Source of the DNA: Paracoccus sp. (in: a-proteobacteria)
GTDB lineage: Bacteria > Pseudomonadota > Alphaproteobacteria > Rhodobacterales > Rhodobacteraceae
Assembly: GCF_030538655.1 (NCBI RefSeq)
Contig: NZ_JAUNTO010000011.1
Span: forward strand, 1 to 64,000
DNA length: 64,000 nucleotides
Direction: 5' to 3'
Part shown: piece by piece, positions 9,364 to 19,592 of the stretch
Layout: each line of letters begins with the position of its first letter
Numbering within the stretch: position 1 is the first letter of the stretch
Notes under the pieces: model-generated
The model's input: the letters and a program-made list of their open reading frames with translations, nothing else
Told to the model about the DNA's origin: nothing
Database searches by the model: none
Program-made: the position numbers and the translations under genes

Positions 9364-9676
9364 CACCGCCTCCGCTTGCCTGCCCGACAGATAGCCATCC
9401 CCGCGCGCCGGGGCAAGGAAACCCGCTGCTCCCGGACCACAGCCCTCGCTTGCTGTTCGCCCAAATCCGCATTTTTGGGGGCACATGGCCGGATCGCAGC
9501 CACCGTTATCCCGCGCGAACATCCCGCGTGCGGCATGTTCTGTGCACAGCCTGTGTACAGGTTGTGCACAACCTGTGCACGGGTGGTGCAGCCAAAACCC
9601 CTGCAATTACTGGCTGCATCAGGCATGGCGTTGCAAAATCACGGCGCGCAACGCCCGGCGGCGTTGCGCAACGGCT
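9364..9676. other. Intergenic region between trpS and coaBC
   Basis: Both flanking genes run on the minus strand, so this holds the coaBC-suf promoter region and the trpS 3' end. No gene is seen; open frames crossing it are extensions of coaBC. Its notable content is the row of palindromes at 9540-9582. Confidence 0.6.
9540..9582. promoter_or_regulatory. Four phased imperfect palindromes upstream of coaBC
   Basis: Four 10-bp dyads lie in a row: CTGTGCACAG (9540-9549), CTGTGTACAG (9551-9560), TTGTGCACAA (9562-9571) and CTGTGCACGG (9573-9582). They repeat every 11 bases, close to one helical turn, so bound proteins would sit on one face of the DNA. The third lies in an 18-bp perfect palindrome (9558-9575). 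The array ends about 177 bases upstream of the coaBC ATG. It looks like a cooperative operator or a nucleoprotein site; the binding protein is unknown. Confidence 0.5.
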
Positions 9677-10699
9677 TTACCGGCGCGAGCGGATCATCCC
9701 CATGATCTCTTTCGTGCGCTCGACGATGGGCCGGGCGATGGCCTCGGCCCGCTCGGCGCCGTCGCCCAGAATGCGGTCGATCTCGGCGGGGTCGGATTTC
9801 AGCTCGGTCATCTTCGCCGTGATCGGCGACAGCACCGAAACCGCCACTTCGGCCAGCGCGGGTTTAAAAGCGCCAAAGCCCTGCCCCTCGAACCGCGCCA
9901 GCACCTGATCGCCGGTCTCACCCGACAGCGCCGCATAGATATTGACCAGATTGCGCGCCTCGGGCCGGTCTTGCAGCCCTTCCATGCTGCCAGGCAGCGG
10001 ATCGGCATCGGTGCGGGCCTTGCGGATTTTCTGCGCGATGGTGTCGGCATCATCGGTCAGGTTGATGCGGCTGGCGTCCGAAGGGTCTGATTTCGACATC
10101 TTTTTCGACCCGTCGCGCAGCGACATGACGCGGGTGGCCACGCCCTCGATCAAGGGGTTCGTCATCGGAAAGAAATCGACGCCGTAATCATGGTTGAACT
10201 TGGCGGCGATGTCGCGGGTCAGCTCCAGATGCTGTTTCTGATCCTCGCCCACCGGCACGGCGGTGGCGTGATAGGTCAGAATATCGGCCGCCATCAACGC
10301 CGGATAGGCCAGCAACCCCAGCGAGGCATTCTCGCTGTTCTTGCCCGCCTTGTCCTTGAACTGGGTCATCCGATACATCCAGCCGACCCGCGCCACGGTG
10401 TTGAAAAGCCACGCCATTTCGGCATGGGCTGGCACCTGGCTTTGATTGAACAGCACCGATTGCACCGGATCGACACCCGCCGCCATGAACGCCGCCGCCG
10501 CCTCGCGCGTCTGCGCGCGCAGTGCCTCGGGGTCTTGCCAGACGGTGATGGCGTGCAGGTCGACGACGCAATAGATCGTTTCCGCCGCGCCGCCCTGATA
10601 TTCGGCGAACCGTTTCAGCGCGCCCAGATAGTTGCCAAGCGTCAACCCGCCCGAGGGCTGGATGCCGGAAAAGATACGGGGGGTATGGGTCGCGCTCAT
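9677..10699 (-). CDS. trpS: Tryptophan-tRNA ligase
   Basis: Charges tRNA-Trp. The 340-residue protein is a class Ic synthetase of normal length with the HIGH-like region [14 protein letters not shown] (residues 15-28) and KMSKS at 200-204. [15 protein letters not shown] is also typical. Start is the ATG at 10699. It diverges from the pseudo-rhomboid gene, and its downstream side faces the palindrome region before coaBC. Confidence 0.97.
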   Translation of the reverse strand: MSATHTPRIFSGIQPSGGLTLGNYLGALKRFAEYQGGAAETIYCVVDLHAITVWQDPEALRAQTREAAAAFMAAGVDPVQSVLFNQSQVPAHAEMAWLFNTVARVGWMYRMTQFKDKAGKNSENASLGLLAYPALMAADILTYHATAVPVGEDQKQHLELTRDIAAKFNHDYGVDFFPMTNPLIEGVATRVMSLRDGSKKMSKSDPSDASRINLTDDADTIAQKIRKARTDADPLPGSMEGLQDRPEARNLVNIYAALSGETGDQVLARFEGQGFGAFKPALAEVAVSVLSPITAKMTELKSDPAEIDRILGDGAERAEAIARPIVERTKEIMGMIRSRR

Positions 10700-10773
10700 G
10701 TCAGCCTGCCTTGGAATTACCGTGCCGCTGGCTTATCCGCTGCACAAAGGCTGCGCAACCAAAGGACGGCAGG

Positions 10774-11469
10774 ATGCGTCACGAAATAAATGAATCACCC
10801 ATCAACCCGTTGCCGCTGGTGGTCTGGGCACTGGTGCTGCCCATGATCGCGGCGGAACTGGTGTTCGGGCTGGCCGGGGCCGGACTGCTGGGCGGATCGG
10901 GCGGCATCGGGATGCGCAACAGCGCCATCCAGCAAACCGCCTTTATCCCCGAACTGTTTCAGCGCATGTGGGCGGTGGGGGCGGTGGACGGCAATGTCTA
11001 CCGGCTGTTCAGCTATCCCTTTGTGCATGTCTCGCCGGTTCATGCGATGTTCGTGATCGTGTTCACGCTGGCGCTTGGCAATATGATCGCGGCGCAGTTC
11101 CGGCCTGCGGCGCTGATCGCGCTGTTCTTTGGCTCGGGCGCGGTGGCGGCGCTGATCTATACCGGCTTTTCCATGGCATGGCGCGGCCGGGTCGAGCCGC
11201 TGATCGGCGGTTATCCCGCCGTTTACGGGCTGGTGGGCGCGTTCACCTTTCTGATCTGGACGCGACTGGCTGAAACGGGCGGCAACCGGCTGCGCGCCTT
11301 TACCCTGATCGGGATGCTGCTGCTGTTCCAGCTTGTCTTTGGTGTGATGTTTGGCGCGGGGACGGCTTGGATCGCCGACATCACCGGGTTCTTTGTCGGG
11401 TTCGGGCTGTCATTTCTGCTGATCCACGGCGGGCTGGCCCGCGCCATGGCACTGATCCGGCAGCGATAA
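10774..11469 (+). CDS. Rhomboid-fold membrane protein lacking catalytic residues
   Basis: A 231-residue protein with about six transmembrane helices and rhomboid-like patterns (YPFVHVSPVH, then GGYPAVYGLVGAF, then ADITGFFVGF). In active rhomboids the serine lies in GxSG and the histidine at the start of the last core helix. Here alignment by eye puts Tyr147 at the serine position and Asp202 at the histidine position, so it should be a pseudoprotease. Related inactive forms occur in Rhodobacterales as far as I recall. The ATG at 10774 follows AAAGGA. Its stop directly abuts the murJ stop on the other strand (0-base gap). The role is unknown, possibly chaperoning a membrane client. Confidence 0.8.
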   Translation: MRHEINESPINPLPLVVWALVLPMIAAELVFGLAGAGLLGGSGGIGMRNSAIQQTAFIPELFQRMWAVGAVDGNVYRLFSYPFVHVSPVHAMFVIVFTLALGNMIAAQFRPAALIALFFGSGAVAALIYTGFSMAWRGRVEPLIGGYPAVYGLVGAFTFLIWTRLAETGGNRLRAFTLIGMLLLFQLVFGVMFGAGTAWIADITGFFVGFGLSFLLIHGGLARAMALIRQR

Positions 11470-13002
11470 TCAGCGCCGCCGCCGCACCGCCATGCGCAGA
11501 TCGGTCAGCCGATAGGCGCCGGTGACGAAGGCCAGCGTGAAATAGATCGCCGCCCCCCCAAACACCAGCACCGCAAGGCCGGGAATGCGCCCCACGCCCT
11601 GCGCATCCAGCCAGCCGCGCATGACCCACAGCGCCGCCGCCATCAAGGCCGAGGCCAGCACGATCCGTGGCACGGTGCGCGACAGCCGCGCATCATATTG
11701 CGCCGCCTGCCCCATGGCGCGCGTTCCCCACCACAGCTGCGCCACCATCACCCAGGCGGCAATCGTGGTGCCCAGAGCGGCGGCCAGAAAGCCGAACAGC
11801 GGGATCAGCCCAAATGCGGCGACCGCATTCACCAACATCGACATCAGCGCGAAACGGAACGGCGTGCGCGTATCCTCGCGCGCGAAATACAGCGGTTGCA
11901 GGATCTTTTGCAGCACAAAGGCCGGCAAACCCAGCGCATAGACGACCAGCGCCCGTGCGGTCTGGGTGGTGTCATGGGCGGTGAACTCGCCACGCTCGAA
12001 CAGGGTGCGGACCATGGGTTCGGCGATCACTGCGATGGCAAAGGCGGCGGGCAGCGTCAGGAACAGCCCGAATTCCGTCGCGCGGGAATAGGCATGCTGA
12101 CCGCCCGCATCATCGCCCGCCCGCAGCCGCCGCGCCAGTTCCGGCAACAGCACCACCGCCACCGCCGCGCCGACGACGCCCAGCGGCAGTTGATACAGCC
12201 GATCGGAATAGGCCAGCCAGGCGATCGCACCGTCAAACAGGCTGCCCACCTGACGCCCGACCAGCAGGTTTATCTGCACCACCCCGCCCGCAAAGGCGGC
12301 GGGCAGGGCCACGGCGATCAGGCGGCGCATATCAGGCGTCAGCCGGGGCCTGCGCGGCACAAAGCGCCAGCCGATGCGCCGCGCCGCCCACCACACAAGG
12401 CCAAGCTGCGCCAACCCGGTCAGCGGCGTGGCCCATGCCAGCGTCAGCCCCATATCCCAGCCCTGCCAGTGACCCAGCAACATTCCGGCGATGAACAGCA
12501 GGTTCAACATCACCGGCGCCGCCGCAGCCGCCGTAAACCGGCCATGCGCGTTCAGCACACCCGAAATCATCGAGGCCAGCGAGATCAGCAGGATATAGGG
12601 AAAGGTGATCCGGCCATATTCCACAGCCAGATCAAACCGTTCGCTGCCCCAAAACCCCGCCGCCATCGCCATGACCAGCAGCGGCATCAGGATCATCGCG
12701 ACAGCCGAAATCACCGCGACGACAAAGAACAGCCCTGAAAACGCGTCGCGGGCGAATGTCTGCGGGTCTTCACTCGATTCCAGCTTTTTGGCGAACAGCG
12801 GCACAAAGGCGGTGTTGAACGCCCCTTCGGCAAAAAAGCGGCGGAACATGTTGGGCAGCGAAAAGGCCACCAGAAACGCCTGCGCCACCGGGCCGGTGCC
12901 CAGCCATGCCGCCATCAGAATATCGCGCACGAAACCCGAAACCCGCGACACGAAGGTCCAGAGTCCCACCGACAGGAAACCGCGGATCAGGCCCTTGCTC
13001 AT
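11470..13002 (-). CDS. murJ: Lipid II flippase MurJ
   Basis: Flips the peptidoglycan precursor lipid II across the inner membrane. The 510-residue protein has about 14 hydrophobic segments and the family N-terminus: SVGLWTFVSRVSGFVRD, then NMFRRFFAEGAFNTAFVP. Length and motifs are standard for MurJ/MviN. It is 21 bases downstream of glnD on the same strand and probably co-transcribed. Confidence 0.95.
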   Translation of the reverse strand: MSKGLIRGFLSVGLWTFVSRVSGFVRDILMAAWLGTGPVAQAFLVAFSLPNMFRRFFAEGAFNTAFVPLFAKKLESSEDPQTFARDAFSGLFFVVAVISAVAMILMPLLVMAMAAGFWGSERFDLAVEYGRITFPYILLISLASMISGVLNAHGRFTAAAAAPVMLNLLFIAGMLLGHWQGWDMGLTLAWATPLTGLAQLGLVWWAARRIGWRFVPRRPRLTPDMRRLIAVALPAAFAGGVVQINLLVGRQVGSLFDGAIAWLAYSDRLYQLPLGVVGAAVAVVLLPELARRLRAGDDAGGQHAYSRATEFGLFLTLPAAFAIAVIAEPMVRTLFERGEFTAHDTTQTARALVVYALGLPAFVLQKILQPLYFAREDTRTPFRFALMSMLVNAVAAFGLIPLFGFLAAALGTTIAAWVMVAQLWWGTRAMGQAAQYDARLSRTVPRIVLASALMAAALWVMRGWLDAQGVGRIPGLAVLVFGGAAIYFTLAFVTGAYRLTDLRMAVRRRR

Positions 13003-13023
13003 CTTATGCTCCGAAAGGGTGGG

Positions 13024-15810
13024 TCACTGTTCGGCCCGCTTTGCGCCGTCGGTAATGGCCTGACGCAACTTGCGTTCCAGCATCTCGCGCTTGGGGGCGC
13101 TGTGCAGTTTCAACCCGAACATGTCCTTGACATAGAAACTGTCCACAACCTGCGCGCCAAAGGTGGCAATCACCGCACTGACGATCTGAATATGGTTCGC
13201 CGCCAGCGCGCGCGTCAGATCGAACAGCAGGCCGGGCCGGTCGCGGGTATCCACCTCGATGATAGTATAAATGTCGCTGCCTTCGTTATCAAAGGTGATA
13301 TGGGTCGGAAAACGGAACTCTCGTTCGCGCTTTTTCACCTTGTCTCGGCTGGCGAACACGTCGCGGGCGACGATTTCACCTTTCAGCGTGCGGTCGATGG
13401 TCTGGCGCAGACGCGGCAGGCGTTCTTCGGCAAAGGGGCGGCCCTCGGTGTCCTGCACCCAGAACACGGCGGTCGCAAAGCCGTCTTTGGTGGTATAGGT
13501 GCGCGCATCGACGATATTGGCCCCCATCAGCGACAAGGCGCCGCACAAGCGCGAAAAGATGCCCGGATGATCGGCCAGCACAAAGGCCGCGCGGGTAGCG
13601 TCGCGATCATGGTCGGGATGCAGGTCGATGCGGATCTCGTCGCTGCCGATCCCTTGCAACAGCCCGGCAAACACCGCCTGGGTTTCGGTCGGCAAACCCG
13701 GCCAATAGCTGTCGTAATGCCGCGCCAGTTCGGCGCGGATCACCTTGGGTTCCCAGCCTTTGGCGATCAGCAGGTGGCGCAGGGCGCGCTTGGCCTCGGT
13801 CTGGCGCTTGTCGCGGTTCAGTTCCTCAAGCCCGCTTTCCAGCACGATGACGGTCTGCTGATGCAGACGGCGCAGCAGATCGGCCTTCCAGTTGTTCCAC
13901 GTGCCGGGACCAACACCGCGAATGTCGCAGACCGTCAGCACCAGCAGCAGATCCAGCCGCCGCCGGGTTTTCACCACCTTGGCGAAATCGCGCAATGTGC
14001 GCGGGTCGGAAATATCGCGTTTTTGCGCCACATCCGACATCAGCAAATGGTTGCGCACCAGCCATTCGACCGTCTCGACCTCTTCGGCGCTCAGACCCAG
14101 ACGGGTGACGATGCGCCGGGCGATGCGGGCCCCGATGATCGAGTGATCCTCGGGGCGGCCCTTGCCGATGTCATGCAGCAGCACCGCCAGATACAGAACG
14201 CGACGGTTCACGTCGGCCTGCATGATTTCCGACGACAGCGGCAGATCGTCAGGATGTTCGCCCCGCTCGATCTCGGCCAGCGCGGCAACGCATTGGATCA
14301 AATGCTCATCGACGGTGAAGTGATGATACATGTTGAACTGCATCATCGCCACGACCGGCTCGAATTCGGGAATAAAGGCGGCCAGAACGCCCAGCTCGTT
14401 CATCCGCCGCAGGGCGCGTTCCGGGTTGCCGTGTTTCAGCAGCAGGTCGATAAAGATATGCGCCGCCTCGGGGTCGTTGCGCACCTGATCGTCGATCAGG
14501 TCCAGCCGGGCGGCAACGGCGCGCATCGCGTCGGGGTGGATCAGCAGGCCGGTGCGCAATGCCTCTTGAAACAGGCGCAGGATGTTGACCGGATCGGCAA
14601 AAAAGTTGCCCTCGTCGGCGATGGTCAGCCGTCCCATATCATCGCGGAACCCGTCGTGCAGCTTGCGGCGGCGACGGAACAGGCGGCCAAGGAAGGGGGC
14701 CTTGCGGACGTGGCTTGCCTCCAGCGCGGTCAGGAACACGCGGGTCAGTTCGCCCACCTTGGTGGCATGGCGAAAGTAATCCTGCATAAAATGTTCAACA
14801 CCACGCCGCCCACCCGCATCGTGATAGCCCATGCGCCGCGCCACCTCGACCTGCATGTCGAACGACAGCACATCGACGGCCCGCCCGGCGATCAGATGCA
14901 GATGACAGCGCACAGCCCACAGAAAATCCTCGGCCTGCCAAAAGGCGCTGTGTTCGTCGCGGGTGAAAAAACCAAGATCCACCAGTTCCACGGCGCGATC
15001 AACACGGTGGATGTATTTGGCGATCCAATACAGCGTTTGCAGGTCGCGCAGCCCGCCCTTGCCCTCTTTGACATTGGGTTCCAGCACGTAACGCTGGCCG
15101 CCCTGACGGCGATGGCGTTCGGTCCGCTCGGTCAGCTTGGCCTCGACAAATTCGGGGACCGAATTGGCGAACAGCTCTGACCACAGCCGGTCGCGCAGAT
15201 CTTCGGCCAGGGGGGCGAAACCCGTCACCAGCCGGTGTTCCAGCAGGGCGGTGCGAATGGTCATATCGGCCTGCCCCAGCCGCAGGCAATCATCCACGGT
15301 GCGGATCGAATGTCCGACCTTCAGCTTCATGTCCCACAACATGTAAAGCATGGATTCCACCACGCTTTCGACCCAGCCGGTCACTTTGTAGGGGGTCAGC
15401 AACAACAGGTCGATGTCCGAGGCCGGCGCCATCTCGGCCCGACCATAGCCGCCGACAGCCAGCACCGCCAGCCGCTCGGCATCCGAGGGGTTGACCTGCG
15501 GGTGCAGATGCTGCGTGGCAACGTGATGCACCGCCGTCACGATCCCGTCGGTCATGCTGGCAATGGCGCGCACGGTTTCACGCGCCGCGCGGGGATGGGT
15601 GTCGAACCCGGCGGTGATGTCGGCCATCGCATCGGCGCGCATCCGGGTCAGGAATTCAACCGTCGCGGCCCTGATCTCGCGCGCGGCGGAAATACCGGCC
15701 AGATGCGCATCCAGCCGGGGCAGCAAAACCTCGGGCGAGAACAGAGAATGCGCGCCGGGCAGGGCCGGCGCGCTTTGCACAAGGTCATTCCGTTGCAGCG
15801 GCTCAGACAA
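13024..15810 (-). CDS. glnD: PII uridylyltransferase/uridylyl-removing enzyme
   Basis: The nitrogen sensor that uridylylates and deuridylylates PII proteins according to glutamine. The 928-residue protein has the nucleotidyltransferase motif GGYGR (120-124) with SDIDLLLL (131-138), a GlnD linker domain, an HD domain with LLHDIGKGRPEDHS near residue 545, and two C-terminal ACT domains (HPGIFSRLCGAL and RPGLLFDLTRAL). The only start that does not run into the upstream gene is a TTG at 15810, two bases after that gene's stop. A later GTG would lose few residues, so the start is uncertain. Confidence 0.95.
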   Translation of the reverse strand: MSEPLQRNDLVQSAPALPGAHSLFSPEVLLPRLDAHLAGISAAREIRAATVEFLTRMRADAMADITAGFDTHPRAARETVRAIASMTDGIVTAVHHVATQHLHPQVNPSDAERLAVLAVGGYGRAEMAPASDIDLLLLTPYKVTGWVESVVESMLYMLWDMKLKVGHSIRTVDDCLRLGQADMTIRTALLEHRLVTGFAPLAEDLRDRLWSELFANSVPEFVEAKLTERTERHRRQGGQRYVLEPNVKEGKGGLRDLQTLYWIAKYIHRVDRAVELVDLGFFTRDEHSAFWQAEDFLWAVRCHLHLIAGRAVDVLSFDMQVEVARRMGYHDAGGRRGVEHFMQDYFRHATKVGELTRVFLTALEASHVRKAPFLGRLFRRRRKLHDGFRDDMGRLTIADEGNFFADPVNILRLFQEALRTGLLIHPDAMRAVAARLDLIDDQVRNDPEAAHIFIDLLLKHGNPERALRRMNELGVLAAFIPEFEPVVAMMQFNMYHHFTVDEHLIQCVAALAEIERGEHPDDLPLSSEIMQADVNRRVLYLAVLLHDIGKGRPEDHSIIGARIARRIVTRLGLSAEEVETVEWLVRNHLLMSDVAQKRDISDPRTLRDFAKVVKTRRRLDLLLVLTVCDIRGVGPGTWNNWKADLLRRLHQQTVIVLESGLEELNRDKRQTEAKRALRHLLIAKGWEPKVIRAELARHYDSYWPGLPTETQAVFAGLLQGIGSDEIRIDLHPDHDRDATRAAFVLADHPGIFSRLCGALSLMGANIVDARTYTTKDGFATAVFWVQDTEGRPFAEERLPRLRQTIDRTLKGEIVARDVFASRDKVKKREREFRFPTHITFDNEGSDIYTIIEVDTRDRPGLLFDLTRALAANHIQIVSAVIATFGAQVVDSFYVKDMFGLKLHSAPKREMLERKLRQAITDGAKRAEQ

Positions 15811-15812
15811 GA

Positions 15813-17018
15813 TCAGGAACCCGAGCGTCCAAAGCCGCGCGGTGCCGGTTCAAGGATCACCACCTGCCCGCCCCGGATCGTGGCCACCGCCAGCGCACGC
15901 TGGTTGCTGCCATCGGGCAGCAGCCGGAACACGCCGTTGACACCGTTGAACCCGGCGCTGCTGGTCAGGCCGCGCGTGGTCAGCGCATCGCGGCGACCGG
16001 CCCGGACCAGTGCCGCAACCGCCGAAACGCCGTCATAGGCCAGACTGCCCAAGGCATGGGAGGGTTCGCCATACGCGGCACGGTAGCGGTTGTTGAACTG
16101 CCCCGACAGCGAGGTGTCGGGGATCGCGAACCAGCCGTTTTCCAGCGTGGGCAGCTGTAGACGCGAGGCGGGTTCATCCCAGCGGGTCAGGCCCATGAAC
16201 TGCGTCACCTGCCCGGTCACACCGGCGGCGACCAGCTTTTCGGTCAGATAGGGCAGCACGGCCTGGTTGTTCGCCGTCATGAACACCGCATCCACCCGGC
16301 CCGACTGCACGGCCTGCGCGATCTGCGGCGTGACGCCATCGATCCCCTGCTGCGAGACCGGATGTGTCACCCGCCCGGCCAGCGTGGCACCGTTGCGGGC
16401 CACGGCGCGTTCGATGGCATGGGCACCGACACGCCCGGCCACGTCATTTTCCGCGACCATCAGCACCCGGCGCTTGTTCTGGCGCACGCCATAGCCGACC
16501 AGCCGGTCGGCCACATTGGCGAAGGTATTGCCCAGAACAAAGACGTTGCCACCTGCGATATCGGCATTGTTGGAAAAGCTGAGCACATTCACATCGCGGC
16601 CCTGCATGGCATTGCCGACCGCATTGGCGGATTCGGCAAACAGTGGGCCAATGATGATCTTGGCCCCCGCATCTGCGGCCTCGTTCGCGCGGGCGACGGC
16701 GGTGGCGGGATTATCGCCGTTGGTTTCATAGATGCGCAGGTCGATGGTGGCCCCCTGCGCATCATTGACCGCCATCCGGGCCGAGTTGGTCAGGCTGCGC
16801 GACAGCCAGTTCAGATCGGCATTGGCCGACCCACCCGGCACCAGCAACGCCACCGGCACCGGCTGGCGCGGGTCGATCATCTGCCCGGTGGACGGGCCGG
16901 TCAACGCCCCGGCACCCGGTTCGCAGGCGGCAAGGACAAAGGCAGAAAGCACGGCGGCACCGCGCAGAACGATCCCGCGCAGGCGTGACGCGGCGCGGTG
17001 GGGGGCAATGGCTGTCAT
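15813..17018 (-). CDS. Penicillin-binding-protein activator (LpoA/LppC-like) lipoprotein
   Basis: A 401-residue lipoprotein: a hydrophobic signal ends in the lipobox LAAC (Cys32). The mature part has a periplasmic-binding-protein fold seen in YraM/LppC proteins, with PVALLVPGG, GAKIIIGPLFAESA and NVFVLGN patterns. Enterobacterial LpoA activates PBP1a; the alphaproteobacterial homologue is named by similarity and may bind a different partner. The ATG at 17018 precedes the basic n-region. The gene diverges from rsmI, a neighbour arrangement also found in many proteobacteria (yraM next to rsmI and yraN). Confidence 0.85.
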   Translation of the reverse strand: MTAIAPHRAASRLRGIVLRGAAVLSAFVLAACEPGAGALTGPSTGQMIDPRQPVPVALLVPGGSANADLNWLSRSLTNSARMAVNDAQGATIDLRIYETNGDNPATAVARANEAADAGAKIIIGPLFAESANAVGNAMQGRDVNVLSFSNNADIAGGNVFVLGNTFANVADRLVGYGVRQNKRRVLMVAENDVAGRVGAHAIERAVARNGATLAGRVTHPVSQQGIDGVTPQIAQAVQSGRVDAVFMTANNQAVLPYLTEKLVAAGVTGQVTQFMGLTRWDEPASRLQLPTLENGWFAIPDTSLSGQFNNRYRAAYGEPSHALGSLAYDGVSAVAALVRAGRRDALTTRGLTSSAGFNGVNGVFRLLPDGSNQRALAVATIRGGQVVILEPAPRGFGRSGS

Positions 17019-17125
17019 CGCGCTGTTTTCCCTGTATGTCGGTGACTTGGAATTGGGTGTTACCCGATGCAACTTATTGCGATACCCCCGCCAAGGCAAC
17101 GCGCCTCAAAGACAGGACACCCGCC

Positions 17126-18025
17126 ATGAGCGACGATCTTTCCCCCGCCGCCACGCCGTTGGCCGCACGAATCGAAGCACCCCGGCTGGAACCGGGGCTG
17201 TATCTGGTCGCGACCCCCATCGGCGCCGCCCGCGACATGACCCTGCGGGCGCTGGATGTGCTGAACAGCGCCGATCTTCTGGCGGCCGAAGATACACGGG
17301 TGCTGCGCCATCTGATGGACATCCACGGCGTGCCGCTGCGCGGACGGCGGATTGTCGCCTATCACGACCACAACGCCGACCGGCAACGCCCGGCGATCCT
17401 GTCTGCGCTGGCCGAAGGGCGCTCGGTCGCCTACACTTCGGACGCGGGAACGCCGCTGGTGGCCGATCCGGGCTATCGCCTTGGCCGCGATGCCACCGGG
17501 GCAGGACACCGCGTCCACGCCGTCCCCGGCGCCTCGGCGGCACTGGCGGCGCTGACCGTATCGGCACTGCCATCAGATCGTTTTCTGTTCGCGGGCTTCC
17601 CCCCCACCGCCAAAGGCGCCCGCCGCGACTGGCTGGCCAGATGGGCCAGCGTGGATGCCACCATCATCCTGTTCGAAAGCCCGAGGCGCGTTAAGGAAAC
17701 ATTGGGAATTTTGTGCGAATCTGAACCGGATCGGGTTATGGTGATTTGCAGGGAACTGACCAAGAAATTCGAACAGGTGATGCATGGCACCGTCACGGAA
17801 CTGGTGCAAATGATCCCCGACGAAGGGTTGCGCGGGGAAATCGTGCTGGTGCTGGACCGGCCTGCCCCGGTGATCGCGGGCGATGATGACATACAGGCCG
17901 CCCTGCTGGCGCGTCTGGACCGGATGTCGGTCAAGGACGCCGCCCGCGAGGTGGCCGAAGAACTGAATATGCCGCGGCGCGATGTCTATCAGATCGCGCT
18001 GTCGATCGAAAGGAACGAGGAATGA
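17126..18025 (+). CDS. rsmI: 16S rRNA (cytidine-1402 2'-O) methyltransferase
   Basis: Methylates the ribose of C1402 in 16S rRNA using SAM. The 299-residue protein belongs to the tetrapyrrole methylase superfamily: LYLVATPIGAARDMTLRAL near the start, AAEDTRVLRHL, SDAGTPLVADPGYRL and VHAVPGASAALAAL. Family members usually have about 280-290 residues. The ATG at 17126 gives a short N-terminal extension. The stop overlaps yraN (ATGA). Confidence 0.95.
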   Translation: MSDDLSPAATPLAARIEAPRLEPGLYLVATPIGAARDMTLRALDVLNSADLLAAEDTRVLRHLMDIHGVPLRGRRIVAYHDHNADRQRPAILSALAEGRSVAYTSDAGTPLVADPGYRLGRDATGAGHRVHAVPGASAALAALTVSALPSDRFLFAGFPPTAKGARRDWLARWASVDATIILFESPRRVKETLGILCESEPDRVMVICRELTKKFEQVMHGTVTELVQMIPDEGLRGEIVLVLDRPAPVIAGDDDIQAALLARLDRMSVKDAAREVAEELNMPRRDVYQIALSIERNEE

Positions 18026-18432
18026 CGGTTCATGTGCGCGAATTTCGGGGTGCTGGCCCGACGGTCACGCGGTCGCGGCGCGGGGCACTGGCCTGCCTGT
18101 CCGGGGCCATGGCCGAAGACAACGTAGCCACCCGATATCAGGCTGCGGGCGCCGAAATTCTGGCGCGTCGCTGGCGCGGGCGCGCGGGTGAAATCGACCT
18201 GATCGTGCAGCAGGGCGACTGCGTGATCTTTGTCGAGGTCAAGAAATCGCGCACCCACGAACTGGCTGCGCTGCGTCTGGATCGCCGCCAGATGGATCGC
18301 ATCTGCGGCGCGGCGCTGGAATATTGCGGCACCCTGTCTTCAGGTTCACTGACCGAAATGCGATTTGATGTGGCGCTGGTCGATGACAGCGGGCGCATCG
18401 ACGTGATCGAAAACGCCTTTGGCGAAAATTGA
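18022..18432 (+). CDS. yraN: YraN-family (UPF0102) endonuclease-fold protein
   Basis: A 136-residue protein with the restriction-endonuclease-like core RGRAGEIDLIVQQ, then VIFVEVKKS, giving the D-(E)xK metal-binding pattern of UPF0102. The family has nuclease-like residues but no settled function. The ATG at 18022 overlaps rsmI (ATGA). About 30 N-terminal residues precede the conserved start AEDNVATRYQAAG, so an internal ATG at MAEDN is an alternative. Confidence 0.88.
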   Translation: MTVHVREFRGAGPTVTRSRRGALACLSGAMAEDNVATRYQAAGAEILARRWRGRAGEIDLIVQQGDCVIFVEVKKSRTHELAALRLDRRQMDRICGAALEYCGTLSSGSLTEMRFDVALVDDSGRIDVIENAFGEN

Positions 18433-18498
18433 CCCCAACGGGTGACTTGCATCGGGCGTCGCCCCGCGCGACAACCGGCCCAAACCCCGGAGGACCGC

Positions 18499-19446
18499 AT
18501 GAGCCTTTACGTCGCCCTGCAAATGGACCCGGTCGAGCATGTCTCGATCCACGCTGACAGCACTTTCCGTATCGGGCTTGAGGCACAGGCACGCGGGCAT
18601 CGGCTGTTTCAATATACTGTTGACCGGCTGATTTACGATCAGGGCCGTGTTCTGGCGCAGGGTCGCCCCGTCACCTTGCAACGCGAACGGGGCAATCACG
18701 CCCTTTTCGGCGATTGGGCCGAGGTGGACCTGACCGAATTCGATGTGGTCTGGCTGCGGCAGGACCCCCCCTTTGACATGGCCTATGTCACCTCGACCCA
18801 TCTGCTGGACCGGGTGCACGGGCAAACATTGGTGGTGAACGATCCGTTCTGGGTCCGCAATTGCCCCGAAAAGCTGATGGTGCTGGATTTCCCCGATCTG
18901 ACGCCGCCCACCATGATCGCCCGCGATCCCGCCGCGATCCGCCGGTTCCGCGACCGCCACGGTGACATCATCGTCAAGCCGCTTTACGGCAACGGCGGTG
19001 CCGGGGTCTTTCATCTGCGCCCCGACGACCCGAACCTTGCCGCGCTGCTGGAAACATTCGCCGGCATCAACCGTGAACCGATGATCGCCCAGAAATACCT
19101 GCCCGCCGTGGTCAAGGGCGACAAGCGCATTATTCTTGTCGATGGCGAACCCGTAGGTGCGATCAATCGCGTGCCACAAAAAGGCGAGGCACGGTCGAAC
19201 ATGCATGTCGGCGGCCGCGCCGAAAAAGTCGGCCTGACCGAGCGCGAACGCGAGATCTGCGCCCGCATCGGCCCGGTTCTGCGCGAAAAGGGCCTGATCT
19301 TCACCGGCATCGACGTGATCGACGGCTGGCTGACCGAAATCAACGTCACCTCGCCCACCGGCTTGCAGGAACTGGAACGCTTTGACGGCACCAACGCCTC
19401 AGCCCTGATCTGGGAGGCAATCGAACGCCGCCTTGCCAAAGGCTGA
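18499..19446 (+). CDS. gshB: Glutathione synthetase
   Basis: ATP-dependent joining of gamma-glutamylcysteine and glycine. The 315-residue ATP-grasp enzyme matches bacterial GshB in length, with [16 protein letters not shown] near the start, [29 protein letters not shown] and the C-terminal [19 protein letters not shown]. The ATG at 18499 has an upstream CCGGAGGA ribosome-binding site. It follows yraN by 66 bases. Confidence 0.96.
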   Translation: MSLYVALQMDPVEHVSIHADSTFRIGLEAQARGHRLFQYTVDRLIYDQGRVLAQGRPVTLQRERGNHALFGDWAEVDLTEFDVVWLRQDPPFDMAYVTSTHLLDRVHGQTLVVNDPFWVRNCPEKLMVLDFPDLTPPTMIARDPAAIRRFRDRHGDIIVKPLYGNGGAGVFHLRPDDPNLAALLETFAGINREPMIAQKYLPAVVKGDKRIILVDGEPVGAINRVPQKGEARSNMHVGGRAEKVGLTEREREICARIGPVLREKGLIFTGIDVIDGWLTEINVTSPTGLQELERFDGTNASALIWEAIERRLAKG

Positions 19447-19592
19447 AGCGTTATCACACCGCCCAACACACGCGTCACCGCCGGCAATCACCGCAACGCA
19501 TCAGCCTGCGGCCCGTGATTAAGCACACTGGTGTCCACCGCTCACACCAGCGCGCCACAGCACGAAGCATCGCAAAACGGCCACATCAACCA

